Below are positions 8,689 through 18,179 of a stretch of 64,000 nt of DNA, in pieces. Numbering within the stretch: position 1 is the first letter of the stretch; each line of letters begins with the position of its first letter. The DNA is taken from assembly GCA_963806735.1 (NCBI GenBank), contig CAWEBE010000061.1:17578-81577 (forward strand), given 5' to 3'. The notes beneath the pieces were generated by a model. It worked only from the letters and a program-made list of their open reading frames with translations, did no database searches and was not told where the DNA came from. The DNA is from CADEFX01 sp963806735 (lineage in GTDB: Bacteria; Pseudomonadota; Alphaproteobacteria; Rhizobiales; Hyphomicrobiaceae). The position numbers and the translations under genes are program-made.

Positions 8689-9621
8689 ATGACCAAGGCG
8701 TTGCGGGCTTTTTGTCTCGGCGCGCTGGGGATGCTCGGGGCAGTTGCGTGGATCCCGATTGCGCTCGCCGGCACGGGCCAGCCGTCGCCCTGGCAGCTTG
8801 GCCTGCAAAACCCTGTCAGTGATGTGTCCGAGTGGATCGTCCAGTTCCACGATTTCGTCAATATCATCATCATCGCCGTCGCCCTATTCGTCCTTATCCT
8901 GCTGGCGATCATCGTGTTTCGCTTCAACGAGCGGGCCAATCCGACTCCCTCGCGCACCACGCACAACACATTGCTCGAGGTGTTGTGGACCGTGATCCCG
9001 GTCCTCATCCTCGTCGTGATCGCCATCCCATCGTTCAAGCTGCTCTACTTTCAGTACTCCTTTCCCAAGCCCGATCTGACGATCAAGGCGACCGGTAATC
9101 AGTGGAACTGGACGCACGCCTATCCCGACCAGGGCAACTTCAACTTCACCTCCGTGATGCTCAACGACAAGGAGCGCGAGGATCGTATCAAGCGCGGCAT
9201 CCCCTCGCCGCGCCTGCTTGCCGTCGACAACGAGGTGGTGGTGCCGGTCGACAAGTACGTACACGTGCTGGTGACTGCCAGCGATGTGATCCACAACTGG
9301 ACGATCCCGTCGTTCGGCTCGAAGGTGGATGCAGTGCCGGGGCGTGTGACCGCCACTTGGTTCCACGCCAGGAAGGAAGGCGTCTACTATGGCCAGTGCT
9401 CGGAGCTGTGCGGCAAGGACCATGCGTTCATGCCGATTGCTGTCCGCGTCGTAAAGGAAGCCGTGTTCAACGACTGGGTCGAGGCCATGAAGGCGCGCGA
9501 TCGGCGGCGGGCGCGCGACATCATCGAAAGGGCGGCATTGGAGCAGGCAGGCGCCAAGGTCGCCGATCAAGGGCAGGATGCGCCGGTGCTGGCAGCTGCG
9601 TCCGGCAGCACGGCGCGCTGA
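8689..9621 (+). CDS. coxB: Cytochrome c oxidase subunit II
   Basis: The 310-residue CuA subunit of aa3-type oxidase, which accepts electrons from cytochrome c. A signal sequence (FCLGALGMLGAVAWIPIALA) is followed by two transmembrane helices (VNIIIIAVALFVLILLAIIV and LLEVLWTVIPVLILVVIAIP), then the periplasmic cupredoxin domain with GNQWNWTHAYP, VIHNWTIPSFG and the CuA ligands in CSELCGKDHAFMP (Cys237, Cys241, His245). ATG 8689 is preceded by a GCAGAGGA ribosome site. It heads a seven- to eight-gene oxidase operon. The C-terminal 40 residues form a charged/Ala-rich extension beyond the usual family end. Confidence 0.97.
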   Translation: MTKALRAFCLGALGMLGAVAWIPIALAGTGQPSPWQLGLQNPVSDVSEWIVQFHDFVNIIIIAVALFVLILLAIIVFRFNERANPTPSRTTHNTLLEVLWTVIPVLILVVIAIPSFKLLYFQYSFPKPDLTIKATGNQWNWTHAYPDQGNFNFTSVMLNDKEREDRIKRGIPSPRLLAVDNEVVVPVDKYVHVLVTASDVIHNWTIPSFGSKVDAVPGRVTATWFHARKEGVYYGQCSELCGKDHAFMPIAVRVVKEAVFNDWVEAMKARDRRRARDIIERAALEQAGAKVADQGQDAPVLAAASGSTAR

Positions 9622-9705
9622 AGGCTAGGGTTTCGAAGCGCGGCCGCACGGCGACCGCGCTAACCAGTGCAGAACGCGACACAAGACAGGCAAGGCGATC
9701 GGCAG

Positions 9706-11364
9706 ATGGCTAGCACGGCACACGCGGAACACGATCACGAGCATACCCCGTATGGTTTCGGCCGGTGGCTCTACTCCACGAACCACAAGGACATCGGCAC
9801 GATGTACCTGCTGTTTGCCATCGTGGCGGGGTGCATCGGCGGCTTCCTGTCGGTGATGATGCGGCTGGAGCTGCAAGAGCCGGGCATGCAGTACTTCGCC
9901 AATCCGCACACCTTCAACGTGTTCGTGACCGGCCACGGCCTCATCATGGTGTTCTTCATGGTGATGCCGGCCATGATCGGCGGCTTCGGCAACTGGTTCG
10001 TCCCCTTGCAAATCGGCGCGCCGGATATGGCGTTCCCGCGCATGAACAACATCTCGTTCTGGCTGCTGCCGGCGTCGTTCGCGTTGCTGTTGACCTCCAT
10101 GTTCGTGGAGGGCGCGGGCACCTGCAAGCAGATCGCCGATGCAGCCGGTCCGCGCGACATCTCGGGCTGCGGCGTAGGCGCAGGATGGACCGTCTACGCA
10201 CCGCTCTCGACCAGCGGGCATCCGGGACCGGCCATGGATTTTGCTATCCTGTCGCTGCATCTCGCCGGCGCGTCCTCGATCCTGGGCGCCATCAACTTCA
10301 TCACCACGATCTTCAACATGCGCGCGCCGGGCATGACGCTGCATAAGATGCCGCTGTTCGTGTGGTCCGTGCTGGTGACGGCCTTCCTGCTGCTGCTGTC
10401 GCTCCCCGTTCTGGCCGGCGCCATCACCATGCTGCTGACCGACCGCAACTTCGGCACCACGTTCTTCGCAGCGCAGGGCGGCGGCGATCCGCTGCTCTAC
10501 CAGCATCTGTTCTGGTTCTTCGGGCATCCGGAGGTCTACATCTTGATCCTGCCGGGCTTCGGCATGGTGAGCCACATCGTGTCGACGTTCTCGCGTAAGC
10601 CGGTGTTCGGTTATCTCGGGATGGCCTACGCTATGGTGGCGATCGGACTTGTTGGGTTCGTCGTGTGGGCGCACCACATGTACACCTCTGGCATGGGCGT
10701 CGACGCACAGGCCTATTTCATCTTCGCGACGATGGTGATTGCCGTGCCCACGGGCGTGAAGATTTTCTCGTGGATCGCCACCATGTGGGGCGGCTCCATT
10801 CGGTTCACCACGCCGATGCTGTGGGCGCTGGGATTCATCTTCCTGTTCACAGTCGGCGGCGTCACTGGTGTCGTTCTAGCGAATGCAGGTATCGATCGCG
10901 CTCTGCACGACACCTATTACGTCGTGGCCCATTTCCACTATGTCTTGTCGCTGGGCGCTGTCTTCGCCATCTTCGCCGGCTGGTACTACTGGTTCCCGAA
11001 GATGAGCGGCTACAACTACTCGGAAGCCTGGGGTAAGGCGCACTTCTGGATCACGTTCGTTGGCGCCAACATCTTGTTCTTCCCGCAGCACTTCTTGGGT
11101 CTTGCTGGCATGCCGCGCCGCTATGCCGACTATCCGGATGCCTTCGCGGGCTGGAACAAGATCTCCTCGTTCGGCTCCTATATGACGGCCGTCGGCACGA
11201 TCGTGTTCATCATCGGCGTCATCCTGGCCTTTTCGCGCAAGGAAAGGGCGGCGGCCAATCCGTGGGGTGAGGGCGCCACGACGTTGGAATGGACGCTGCC
11301 GTCACCGCCCGCATTCCACTCCTACGAGACACTGCCCAAGATCACGGCGGCCGATCACCACTAG
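9706..11364 (+). CDS. coxA: Cytochrome c oxidase subunit I
   Basis: The 552-residue catalytic subunit, with 12 transmembrane helices. It begins after a His-rich head at YSTNHKDIGTMY. Metal ligands are visible: the low-spin haem His in GHGLIMVFF, CuB His and cross-linked Tyr in HPEVYILILPGFG, the CuB pair in AHHMYTSG and haem ligands in HDTYYVVAHFHYV. It oxidises cytochrome c, reduces O2 and pumps protons. ATG 9706 is preferred to one 39 nt upstream because conserved sequence begins soon after it. Follows coxB by 84 nt. Confidence 0.97.
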   Translation: MASTAHAEHDHEHTPYGFGRWLYSTNHKDIGTMYLLFAIVAGCIGGFLSVMMRLELQEPGMQYFANPHTFNVFVTGHGLIMVFFMVMPAMIGGFGNWFVPLQIGAPDMAFPRMNNISFWLLPASFALLLTSMFVEGAGTCKQIADAAGPRDISGCGVGAGWTVYAPLSTSGHPGPAMDFAILSLHLAGASSILGAINFITTIFNMRAPGMTLHKMPLFVWSVLVTAFLLLLSLPVLAGAITMLLTDRNFGTTFFAAQGGGDPLLYQHLFWFFGHPEVYILILPGFGMVSHIVSTFSRKPVFGYLGMAYAMVAIGLVGFVVWAHHMYTSGMGVDAQAYFIFATMVIAVPTGVKIFSWIATMWGGSIRFTTPMLWALGFIFLFTVGGVTGVVLANAGIDRALHDTYYVVAHFHYVLSLGAVFAIFAGWYYWFPKMSGYNYSEAWGKAHFWITFVGANILFFPQHFLGLAGMPRRYADYPDAFAGWNKISSFGSYMTAVGTIVFIIGVILAFSRKERAAANPWGEGATTLEWTLPSPPAFHSYETLPKITAADHH

Positions 11365-11398
11365 GCCCCGGACCTGATCGAGGCTGCAGAGAGCTGAC

Positions 11399-12334
11399 AT
11401 GGCTGAAGGCGGCGTTAGCATCGACAGGGCCGAGTTCGGAGCGGCCATAGGCGGGTCCGTAGGCGACTTCGTCGCGCTGATGAAGCCGCGCGTGATGTCG
11501 CTGGTGGTCTTCACCGCGCTCACGGGCCTTGTTGCGGCGCCGGGCCACCTGCATCCGGCGCTGGCCGGCATTGCGCTCATTTGCATCGCGGCGGGTGCGG
11601 GCGCATCCGGCGCGCTCAATATGTGGTACGACGCCGACATCGACGCGCGCATGCAGCGCACCGCGGCGCGGCCAATCCCACGCGGCCGGGTGACGGCCGA
11701 CGAGGCCCTGACGTTCGGCGTGGTGCTGGCTCTGGGCTCCGTCCTGACGCTGGGCGTGGTGGTCAACTGGGCTGCCAGCGCACTGCTGGCGCTGACGATC
11801 GCTTTCTATATCTTCGTCTATACGATGTGGCTGAAGCGGCGCACACCGCAGAACATCGTCATCGGTGGCGCGGCCGGTGCGTTCCCGCCCATGATCGGGT
11901 GGGCCGCGGTCACCGGCTCGGTGACGATTGAGAGCATTCTTCTGTTCCTCATCATCTTCATGTGGACGCCGCCGCATTTCTGGGCGCTGGCGCTCTACCG
12001 GTGTCGTGACTACGAGCGCGTGGGCGTGCCCATGCTACCGGTGGTGGCAGGACGGCTCGAGACGCGGCGCCAGATCGTTATCTACAGCGCCATCCTGGTG
12101 CCTCTGGCGCTGCTGCCGAGCGTGATCGGGTTCGGCGGCGTGCTGTACGGCGCCACGGCCATCGTGTTCGGGGCTATCTTCATGGGGCTGGCCCTGAAGA
12201 TCTGGCGGGTCGAGGATGACGACGGGGAGGTGGATCAGGCGGCCCGGCAACTCTTCAAGTTCTCCATCCTCTATCTTTTCCTGCTGTTTGCTGCGCTTCT
12301 TGTCGAGCGTACAGCCGCAGTGTTGGCGAGTTGA
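11399..12334 (+). CDS. ctaB: Protoheme IX farnesyltransferase
   Basis: A 311-residue UbiA-superfamily membrane enzyme that converts haem b to haem o, the first step towards haem a. The allylic-diphosphate motif NMWYDADIDARMQRTAARPI is intact, followed by several hydrophobic helices and the second acidic loop YRCRDYERVGVPMLPV. It lies 34 nt after coxA. The next enzyme, haem A synthase (ctaA), is not in this window. Confidence 0.95.
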   Translation: MAEGGVSIDRAEFGAAIGGSVGDFVALMKPRVMSLVVFTALTGLVAAPGHLHPALAGIALICIAAGAGASGALNMWYDADIDARMQRTAARPIPRGRVTADEALTFGVVLALGSVLTLGVVVNWAASALLALTIAFYIFVYTMWLKRRTPQNIVIGGAAGAFPPMIGWAAVTGSVTIESILLFLIIFMWTPPHFWALALYRCRDYERVGVPMLPVVAGRLETRRQIVIYSAILVPLALLPSVIGFGGVLYGATAIVFGAIFMGLALKIWRVEDDDGEVDQAARQLFKFSILYLFLLFAALLVERTAAVLAS

Positions 12335-12350
12335 GCAGTGAGGAGCCACG

Positions 12351-12500
12351 TTGAACGAGGCCAAGGACGAGGAGGAGCGGCGACGGCGTCAGCGCATGCG
12401 CTCGATCGCCATCGGCCTCGCGTTGGCGGCGCTGGCTGTGCTCTTCTACGTGGCGACCATCGTGCGGCTCGGCGGCAACGTCATGAATCGGCCGCTGTGA
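12351..12500 (+). CDS. coxF: Small membrane protein of the oxidase operon (CoxF-like)
   Basis: A 49-residue gene between ctaB and ctaG, from a TTG at 12351 to TGA at 12500. A highly charged head (NEAKDEEERRRRQRMR) precedes one transmembrane helix (SIAIGLALAALAVLFYVATI) and a short tail VRLGGNVMNRPL. Position, size and the charged-head/one-helix plan match the small CoxF protein found at this place in related oxidase operons. An assembly or stability role is inferred. The gene symbol is by position and architecture. Confidence 0.75.
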   Translation: MNEAKDEEERRRRQRMRSIAIGLALAALAVLFYVATIVRLGGNVMNRPL

Positions 12501-12527
12501 TGATTGCGCCAATGGCAATTGGCTCCC

Positions 12528-13136
12528 ATGACGCCTAAATCAGCATCTACGGCTTTGATAGCGCGTCACCGGCGCGTAGCGCTCGCCTGCGCCGCGTTCG
12601 TGGCGTTGATGGTGGGCTTCGCCTACGCCTCGGTGCCGCTCTACCGGCTGTTCTGCCAGGTCACGGGCTTTGCCGGCACGACGCAGCGAGCCGAGCATCC
12701 GTCGTATCAGACCGGAGATCGAATTATCACGGTGCGCTTCGACGCCAACGTCGGACCAGGGCTGAGCTGGGACTTTGCCCCTGACACGGCCACCGTCGAC
12801 GTGCGTATCGGCGAGAACATGCTCGCCTTCTACAAGGTCACCAACAAGGGCAGCCGTGCTTCTGTGGGCTCGGCGACATTCAATGTGACGCCCGACCAGG
12901 CGGGCATCTTCTTCAACAAAATGCAGTGCTTCTGCTTCACCGAGCAGCGCGTCGAGCCGGGAGAGACAGTGGAGATGCCCGTGAGCTTCTTCATCGATCC
13001 CGCCATCGCCAAGGACAAAGACGGAAGCTGGATCCGCAACATTACGCTGTCCTACACCTTCTACCCTGTGGAGCACCCCAAGCAGAGCGTGGGAGCGCGG
13101 CCGGCGGGTGCGGAAGAGCCGGGCAAGGGATCTTAA
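12528..13136 (+). CDS. ctaG: Cytochrome c oxidase assembly protein CtaG (Cox11)
   Basis: About 202 residues. One N-terminal transmembrane helix (VALACAAFVALMVGFAYASV) is followed by YRLFCQVTGFAGT and a periplasmic immunoglobulin-like domain carrying the copper site MQCFCFTEQ (Cys-x-Cys). Cox11/CtaG inserts CuB into subunit I. ATG 12528 is used here; a TTG at 12504 would add eight residues. The gene follows coxF almost directly and ends 59 nt before coxC. Confidence 0.94.
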   Translation: MTPKSASTALIARHRRVALACAAFVALMVGFAYASVPLYRLFCQVTGFAGTTQRAEHPSYQTGDRIITVRFDANVGPGLSWDFAPDTATVDVRIGENMLAFYKVTNKGSRASVGSATFNVTPDQAGIFFNKMQCFCFTEQRVEPGETVEMPVSFFIDPAIAKDKDGSWIRNITLSYTFYPVEHPKQSVGARPAGAEEPGKGS

Positions 13137-13195
13137 GGGCAAATCAGGTTGAGGCGCCGAGCGCGCACGCGACATACGGGGGAACGGAGCAGGTT

Positions 13196-14101
13196 ATGGC
13201 CGACACGCACGCGAAGCACCACGACTACCACCTCGTCAACCCGAGCCCGTGGCCGGCAGTCGGGGCTACCTCGGCATTCCTGATGGCGGTCGGCCTCATC
13301 ATCTGGATGAAGTCGCAGGGCGGCGCACCCGGGTTGTTCGGAGCCAGAGGGCCATGGGTCTTCGCTGTCGGCACGCTCGGCATGCTCTACACGATGTACA
13401 TGTGGTGGCGCGATGTGGTGAAGGAGGCGCACGCCGGCGACCACACGCCGGTAGTGCAACTCCATCTGCGCTACGGCATGATCTTGTTCATCGCCTCGGA
13501 GGTGATGTTCTTCGTCGCCTGGTTCTGGGCCTATTTCGACGTGTCGCTGTTCCCTGCCGCCGTCGACACCCTGCAGAACTCCAGTCAGGTCGTCGGCATG
13601 GTGGAGCGCAACACGCTCACCGGCGGTGTGTGGCCGCCCAAGCCGTCGCCCAACTTCCAGGGCACGTTCGACCCCTGGGGGCTGCCGCTCGTCAATACGC
13701 TGATCCTGCTGCTGTCGGGAACGACGGTGACGTGGGCACACCATGCGCTGCTCGAGGGCGATCGCAAGAATCTGGTGCGCGGCCTGGTTCTCACCGTTGT
13801 CCTGGGCGTCCTATTTACGGCGTGCCAAGCTTACGAGTACATGCACGCGGGCTTCAAATTTGCCGGTCATATCTACGGCGCCACGTTCTTCATGGCGACC
13901 GGCTTCCATGGCGCGCATGTCATCATCGGCACGTTGTTCCTGGCCGTTTGCCTGTTCCGCGCACTGAAGGGGCACTTCTCCCCCAAGCAACACTTCGGCT
14001 TCGAGGCAGCGGCCTGGTACTGGCACTTCGTCGACGTGGTCTGGCTGTTCCTGTTCGCCTGCATCTATGTGTGGGGTGCGGGTATTCCGGCCCCGCATTG
14101 A
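13196..14101 (+). CDS. coxC: Cytochrome c oxidase subunit III
   Basis: The 301-residue seven-helix subunit III. It opens with the family pattern KHHDYHLVNPSPWP and contains FIASEVMFFVAWFWAYF, LLLSGTTVTWAHHALLEGDR, the conserved GFHGAHVIIGT and WYWHFVDVVWLFLFACIYV. The start ATG 13196 is set by the conserved N-terminus; the frame is open for 270 nt upstream only through high GC. Stabilises proton uptake in subunit I. Confidence 0.96.
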   Translation: MADTHAKHHDYHLVNPSPWPAVGATSAFLMAVGLIIWMKSQGGAPGLFGARGPWVFAVGTLGMLYTMYMWWRDVVKEAHAGDHTPVVQLHLRYGMILFIASEVMFFVAWFWAYFDVSLFPAAVDTLQNSSQVVGMVERNTLTGGVWPPKPSPNFQGTFDPWGLPLVNTLILLLSGTTVTWAHHALLEGDRKNLVRGLVLTVVLGVLFTACQAYEYMHAGFKFAGHIYGATFFMATGFHGAHVIIGTLFLAVCLFRALKGHFSPKQHFGFEAAAWYWHFVDVVWLFLFACIYVWGAGIPAPH

Positions 14102-14118
14102 GGAGTTGGTCCGGTTTC

Positions 14119-14499
14119 GTGGACGACGAAAAGCCGACCGCGAGCATAGCTGGGGCCGCCCTGAAGGGGCGGTGCCCGCGCTGCGGTCACGGTGCACTGT
14201 TTGCTGGTCCGCTGACGCTGGCGTTGCGGCCGCAATGCGGTAGCTGCAACCTCGACTACGGCTTCATCGACACTGGCGATGGTCCGGCCGTGTTCGCCAT
14301 TCTGCTTTTGGGCTTCGTGGTGCTGGGTGCGGCCTTGCTGGTCGAGTTCAAGCTCGAGCCGCCAGTCTGGGTACATGTCCTGTTGTGGGGGCCGGTAACG
14401 TTCGGACTGGCGTTCGGCCTGCTGCGGCTCTTGAAGGCGACGCTGGTAGCGCTGCAGTTCAGGCACAAGGCAGGCGAGGGCCGGCTCGGTCAGGACTGA
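14119..14499 (+). CDS. DUF983 zinc-ribbon membrane protein
   Basis: A 126-residue protein from GTG 14119. An N-terminal zinc ribbon (GRCPRCGHGALF ... PQCGSCNLDYG) precedes GDGPAVFAILLLGF and two transmembrane helices. DUF983 genes sit between coxC and surf1 in many alphaproteobacterial oxidase operons, which suggests a role in oxidase biogenesis. The reaction is unknown. It starts 17 nt after coxC. Confidence 0.88.
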   Translation: MDDEKPTASIAGAALKGRCPRCGHGALFAGPLTLALRPQCGSCNLDYGFIDTGDGPAVFAILLLGFVVLGAALLVEFKLEPPVWVHVLLWGPVTFGLAFGLLRLLKATLVALQFRHKAGEGRLGQD

Positions 14500-14514
14500 T
14501 CTGCAGTGGGTGCG

Positions 14515-15288
14515 ATGTTTCGAGGTGAGGCCGAAAAAGGCAGAGTCGATCTGCTCTGGCCGACGGTGGCCATGCTGGCCGCACTTGCCATTCTGCTAGG
14601 CCTTGGTACGTGGCAACTTCAGCGCAAGGCGTGGAAGGAGGGCCTCCTCTCCGACATCAATGCCCGCACCATGGCCGAGCCGATCGGCTTGGAGGACGCC
14701 GTGCGCCGTTGGCGCGCCGGTGACGATCTCGAGTATGTGCGGGTGCGGGTCGCTGGACGCTTCCGGCAAACTAGGGAGCGGTTCTACTACGCGCCGGGCA
14801 AGGATGGGCCGGGCTTTCACGTCTACACCCCGCTCGAGACGGCGGCCGGGCCGATCGTCCTCGTCAATCGCGGTTTCGTGCCTGAGCGTCTCAAGGATCA
14901 GGCTGGGCGGCGTGACGGCCTGCCGGCGGGCGAGACCGTGGTAATCGGTCCGCTGCGTGCGCCCGGCGCGCGCGGCGCCTTCACGCCGGCCAATGACCCC
15001 AAAGGTAATCTGTGGTTCTGGCGCGACTTGGCAGGCATGGCCGAGAGCGCGCTCGGCCCCGAGGCGACACGGGTCGCCCCGTTCTTCCTGGATGCAGAGG
15101 CTCAACCAGGGGAGACCTGGCCCAAGGCAGGGGTAACCCGACTGGGCCTGCCCAACCGGCATCTGGAGTACGCGCTGACCTGGTACGGCCTCGCCCTTGC
15201 CCTGATCGGCGTTTATTCGGTTTTCATCGTCGGTCGGTTGCGCCGGATGCGGCTTGACCGTGAAGTCGAGCACCGCCCGCCCGGGTAA
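14515..15288 (+). CDS. SURF1 family cytochrome oxidase assembly protein
   Basis: A 257-residue protein with the SURF1 plan: an N-terminal helix (VAMLAALAILLGLGTWQLQR), a periplasmic domain with YVRVRVAGRF, GPGFHVYTPLETAAGPIVLV and VNRGFVP, and a C-terminal helix after NRHLEYALTWYGLALALIGV. SURF1 helps haem a insertion into subunit I. ATG 14515 is preferred; a GTG at 14506 is possible. It is the last oxidase gene; a repeat region follows. Confidence 0.93.
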   Translation: MFRGEAEKGRVDLLWPTVAMLAALAILLGLGTWQLQRKAWKEGLLSDINARTMAEPIGLEDAVRRWRAGDDLEYVRVRVAGRFRQTRERFYYAPGKDGPGFHVYTPLETAAGPIVLVNRGFVPERLKDQAGRRDGLPAGETVVIGPLRAPGARGAFTPANDPKGNLWFWRDLAGMAESALGPEATRVAPFFLDAEAQPGETWPKAGVTRLGLPNRHLEYALTWYGLALALIGVYSVFIVGRLRRMRLDREVEHRPPG

Positions 15289-15357
15289 GGCTGGGGAAAG
15301 GCCCTGGCGGCAGAATATCCTGGCTTACTTGCATGGGTGAGGGCGTTCTAACCTTCA

Positions 15358-15426
15358 AGTGTAGCCCAGGATTCACGCTCCAGATGGATCGCGAATGCGA
15401 TTCCATCTGAACCGATCCTGCTCTAG
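15358..15426. repeat. Intergenic palindromic repeat, family B (single unit)
   Basis: This unit has an inner hairpin (AGATGGATCGCGAATGCGAT followed by TCCATCT) enclosed by AGGATTCAC and GATCCTGCTCTAG. Closely related units lie at about 22550-22617 and 44785-44866. It fills most of the gap between surf1 and thrC. Confidence 0.7.
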
Positions 15427-15476
15427 GCTGCACGCGGTTTCACCCCTGGCCCAAATTCGGAAAGTCCAATTCTCCG

Positions 15477-16883
15477 GTGAGATACGTCAGCACCCGGGGC
15501 CGTGCGCCCGAGCTTGGTTTCGAGGATGTGCTCCTGACCGGGCTTGCGCGCGATGGGGGGCTCTACGTGCCTGCCGAATGGCCCCGCCTGACGCACGATG
15601 AGATCGCGGATCTGGCCGGGCTCCCCTACGTCGAGGTGGCGCTGCGCATCATCCGTCCTTTCGTTGGCGCTGAGATCGGCGAGGGGGAGCTGCGCGGCCT
15701 CCTGGCCGACGCCTACCGCAGCTTCCGCCATCCGGCGGTCGCGCCGCTGGTCCAGATCGGGCCCAACGACTGGCTGCTGGAGCTCTTTCATGGTCCGACG
15801 CTCGCGTTCAAGGACATCGCCATGCAGGCCCTGGCGCGCCTGATGGACCGCGCGCTCGATCGGCGCGGCACGGCGCTGACCATCGTCGGCGCGACCTCGG
15901 GCGATACCGGAGCGGCGGCCATCGAGGCGTTTCGCGGGCGTGAGTTTATCGACGTGTTCATCCTCTATCCGCACGGGCGCATCAGCGAGGCGCAGCGGCG
16001 CCAGATGACGACGACGGTCGAGGCCAACGTGCATGTCATCGCCATCGAGGGCACGTTCGACGATTGTCAGAGCCTGCTCAAGGCGCTGTTCGGCGACGAG
16101 GCCTTGCGTGATCGCCTGCATCTGGCCGGGGTCAACTCCATCAACTGGGCGCGACTGGTGGCCCAGGTCGTCTATTATTTCACCGCAGGGGTGGCACTCG
16201 GCGCGCCGGCTCGACCGGTCAGCTTCAGCGTGCCGACCGGCAACTTCGGCGATATGTTCGCCGGCTACGTCGCCATGCGCATGGGACTTCCGGTCGAGCG
16301 GCTGGTGGTGGCGACCAACGTCAACGATATCCTCGCGCGCACCATCGCCACCGGCCGATACGAGCCAAGGGCTGTGGCTGCCACCTCCAGCCCGAGCATG
16401 GACATCCAGATCTCATCGAATTTCGAGCGGCTGGTCTTCGAGATCGCCGGGCGTGATGCTGCGCGCGTGCGCGAGTTGATGGGCAATCTGGTGACGAGCG
16501 GATCGTTCGCTCTGAACCAGGGCGAGCACGCTTCACTCAGGCAGCTGTTCGCGGGGGAGCGCATCGACGAGGATGGGATACGCGAGACGATCCGTAGGCT
16601 GCACGACGCAACTGGCCATATCTGCGATCCGCATACTGCCGTGGGTATCGGCGCGGCAACACGCGTGTCGCGTAACCCGGCCGTGCCCATGGTGATGTTG
16701 GCCACCGCGCATGCAGCCAAGTTTCCGGACGCCGTGGCCAGCGCGATCGGGGTGCGGCCGGCCGAGCCTGAGCGCCTCACGCGGCAGCGCCAGCTTGCCG
16801 AGTGTGTAACCCGTTTGCCAAATGATCTGTCCGCCGTTGCCGCCTTCATCGGCGAGCACGCGCGCGTGGGGAGAGTTCAATGA
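15477..16883 (+). CDS. thrC: Threonine synthase
   Basis: A 468-residue PLP enzyme that converts O-phosphohomoserine to threonine. It begins VRYVSTRGRAPELGFEDVLL (GTG start at 15477), has the PLP lysine in HGPTLAFKDIAMQ (about residue 113), the phosphate-binding GATSGDTGAAA and PTGNFGDMFAGY. Its stop overlaps the ATG of the M16 peptidase (ATGA), so the two are translationally coupled. This placement downstream of surf1 is common in Hyphomicrobiales. Confidence 0.95.
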   Translation: MRYVSTRGRAPELGFEDVLLTGLARDGGLYVPAEWPRLTHDEIADLAGLPYVEVALRIIRPFVGAEIGEGELRGLLADAYRSFRHPAVAPLVQIGPNDWLLELFHGPTLAFKDIAMQALARLMDRALDRRGTALTIVGATSGDTGAAAIEAFRGREFIDVFILYPHGRISEAQRRQMTTTVEANVHVIAIEGTFDDCQSLLKALFGDEALRDRLHLAGVNSINWARLVAQVVYYFTAGVALGAPARPVSFSVPTGNFGDMFAGYVAMRMGLPVERLVVATNVNDILARTIATGRYEPRAVAATSSPSMDIQISSNFERLVFEIAGRDAARVRELMGNLVTSGSFALNQGEHASLRQLFAGERIDEDGIRETIRRLHDATGHICDPHTAVGIGAATRVSRNPAVPMVMLATAHAAKFPDAVASAIGVRPAEPERLTRQRQLAECVTRLPNDLSAVAAFIGEHARVGRVQ

Positions 16884-18148
16884 CCGTCGAAATCACGCGC
16901 CTCAGCAATGGTTTGAGAGTCGTTTCACAGCATATGCCGCATCTGCGGACGGTTGCGCTCGGTATGTGGGTGGCCTCGGGCGCCCGCCACGAGCACGACC
17001 GCGAGCATGGCATCTCGCATCTGCTCGAGCACATGGCCTTCAAGGGGACGGCTCGGCGCACCGCACAGGATATCGCCGAGGAGATCGAGCAGGTGGGTGG
17101 CGAGCTCAACGCGGCCACCAGCCTCGATGCCACCGCCTACTACGCCCGCACGCTCAAGGACGACATCGGCATCGCGCTCGATATCCTGGCCGACATCCTG
17201 CAGAACCCGCGCTATTCGGCCGACGAGCTGGAGCGCGAGCGCGAGGTGATCCTGCAGGAGATCGCGGCCACCCGCGACAGTCCGGACGACATCGTCTATG
17301 ACTTGGTGCTCGATGCGGCGTTTCCCGGCCAGCCGCTCGGCCGGCCGATCCTGGGCACGCGCGAGAGCGTCACCGGCTTCACCAGTGCACAGCTCAGAGA
17401 GTTTCTGGCCCAGCGCTACCGCGCCGGGCACATGGTGCTTTCGGCCGCCGGATACGTCGATCACGCTGCGCTGGTGCGCCATGCTGAGGCCCTATTCGGC
17501 GCGCTTCCTCGAGGTGACGTCAGCGAGTCGGCGCCGGCCCGGTACGTTGGCGGGACGCGCCTCTCGGCCAAGCCCTTCGAGCAAGCCCATGTCATCATGG
17601 GCTTCGAGGGAGTATCCTGGCGCCGGCCAGAGTTCTATGCCGCTCAAGTGTTCTCCGGGCTCTTCGGCGGCGGCATGTCTTCGCGCCTGTTCCAGGAAGC
17701 GCGTGAGCGCCGGGGTCTCTGCTACTCGATCTATTCCTCGACCTGGGGGCTGGCCGACACGGGGTTCTTTTCGGTGCACGCTGCAACGGGGTCCGACACG
17801 ATGGGAGAGCTGGTCGAGGTCGTGCGCGGCGAATTCGACCGCGCCGCCGGCGAGCGTCCGAGCCAGGCCGAGGTCGACCGCGCCAAGGCGCAGCTCAAGG
17901 CAGGCCTGCTCATGAGCCTGGAGAGTTCAGCAGCGAGGGCCGAGCAGATGGCGCGCCAGATGCTGGCCTTCGACAGGCTGCTGCCGGCGGACGAGCTGAT
18001 CGGCCGGGTCGAGGAGGTGACGCCCGAGGCGGTGCGCGACATTGCCGCTTCCCTCGTCACAGGCTCGCCGTTGTCGTTCGCTCTGGTGGGTGCTGGGGAA
18101 CGTGGGCAGGCCTATGCCTCGCTCGCGGAGCCGGTGGCCAGAATGTGA
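16880..18148 (+). CDS. M16 family zinc peptidase (processing-peptidase-like)
   Basis: A 422-residue M16 protein. The inverted zinc motif is present as HLLEHMAFKGT (HxxEH, about residue 50), with the third ligand Glu in the downstream EREVILQEIAA stretch. The C-terminal half has the family's GGGMSSRLFQEARERRGLCY loop. The family includes the mitochondrial processing peptidase beta subunit and bacterial relatives; a housekeeping proteolytic role is likely but the substrate is unknown. It overlaps thrC by 4 nt and is followed by the GNAT gene. Confidence 0.93.
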   Translation: MTVEITRLSNGLRVVSQHMPHLRTVALGMWVASGARHEHDREHGISHLLEHMAFKGTARRTAQDIAEEIEQVGGELNAATSLDATAYYARTLKDDIGIALDILADILQNPRYSADELEREREVILQEIAATRDSPDDIVYDLVLDAAFPGQPLGRPILGTRESVTGFTSAQLREFLAQRYRAGHMVLSAAGYVDHAALVRHAEALFGALPRGDVSESAPARYVGGTRLSAKPFEQAHVIMGFEGVSWRRPEFYAAQVFSGLFGGGMSSRLFQEARERRGLCYSIYSSTWGLADTGFFSVHAATGSDTMGELVEVVRGEFDRAAGERPSQAEVDRAKAQLKAGLLMSLESSAARAEQMARQMLAFDRLLPADELIGRVEEVTPEAVRDIAASLVTGSPLSFALVGAGERGQAYASLAEPVARM

Positions 18149-18179
18149 AGGGAAAGGCGCGGGGGCGCGGGCAGAAGCG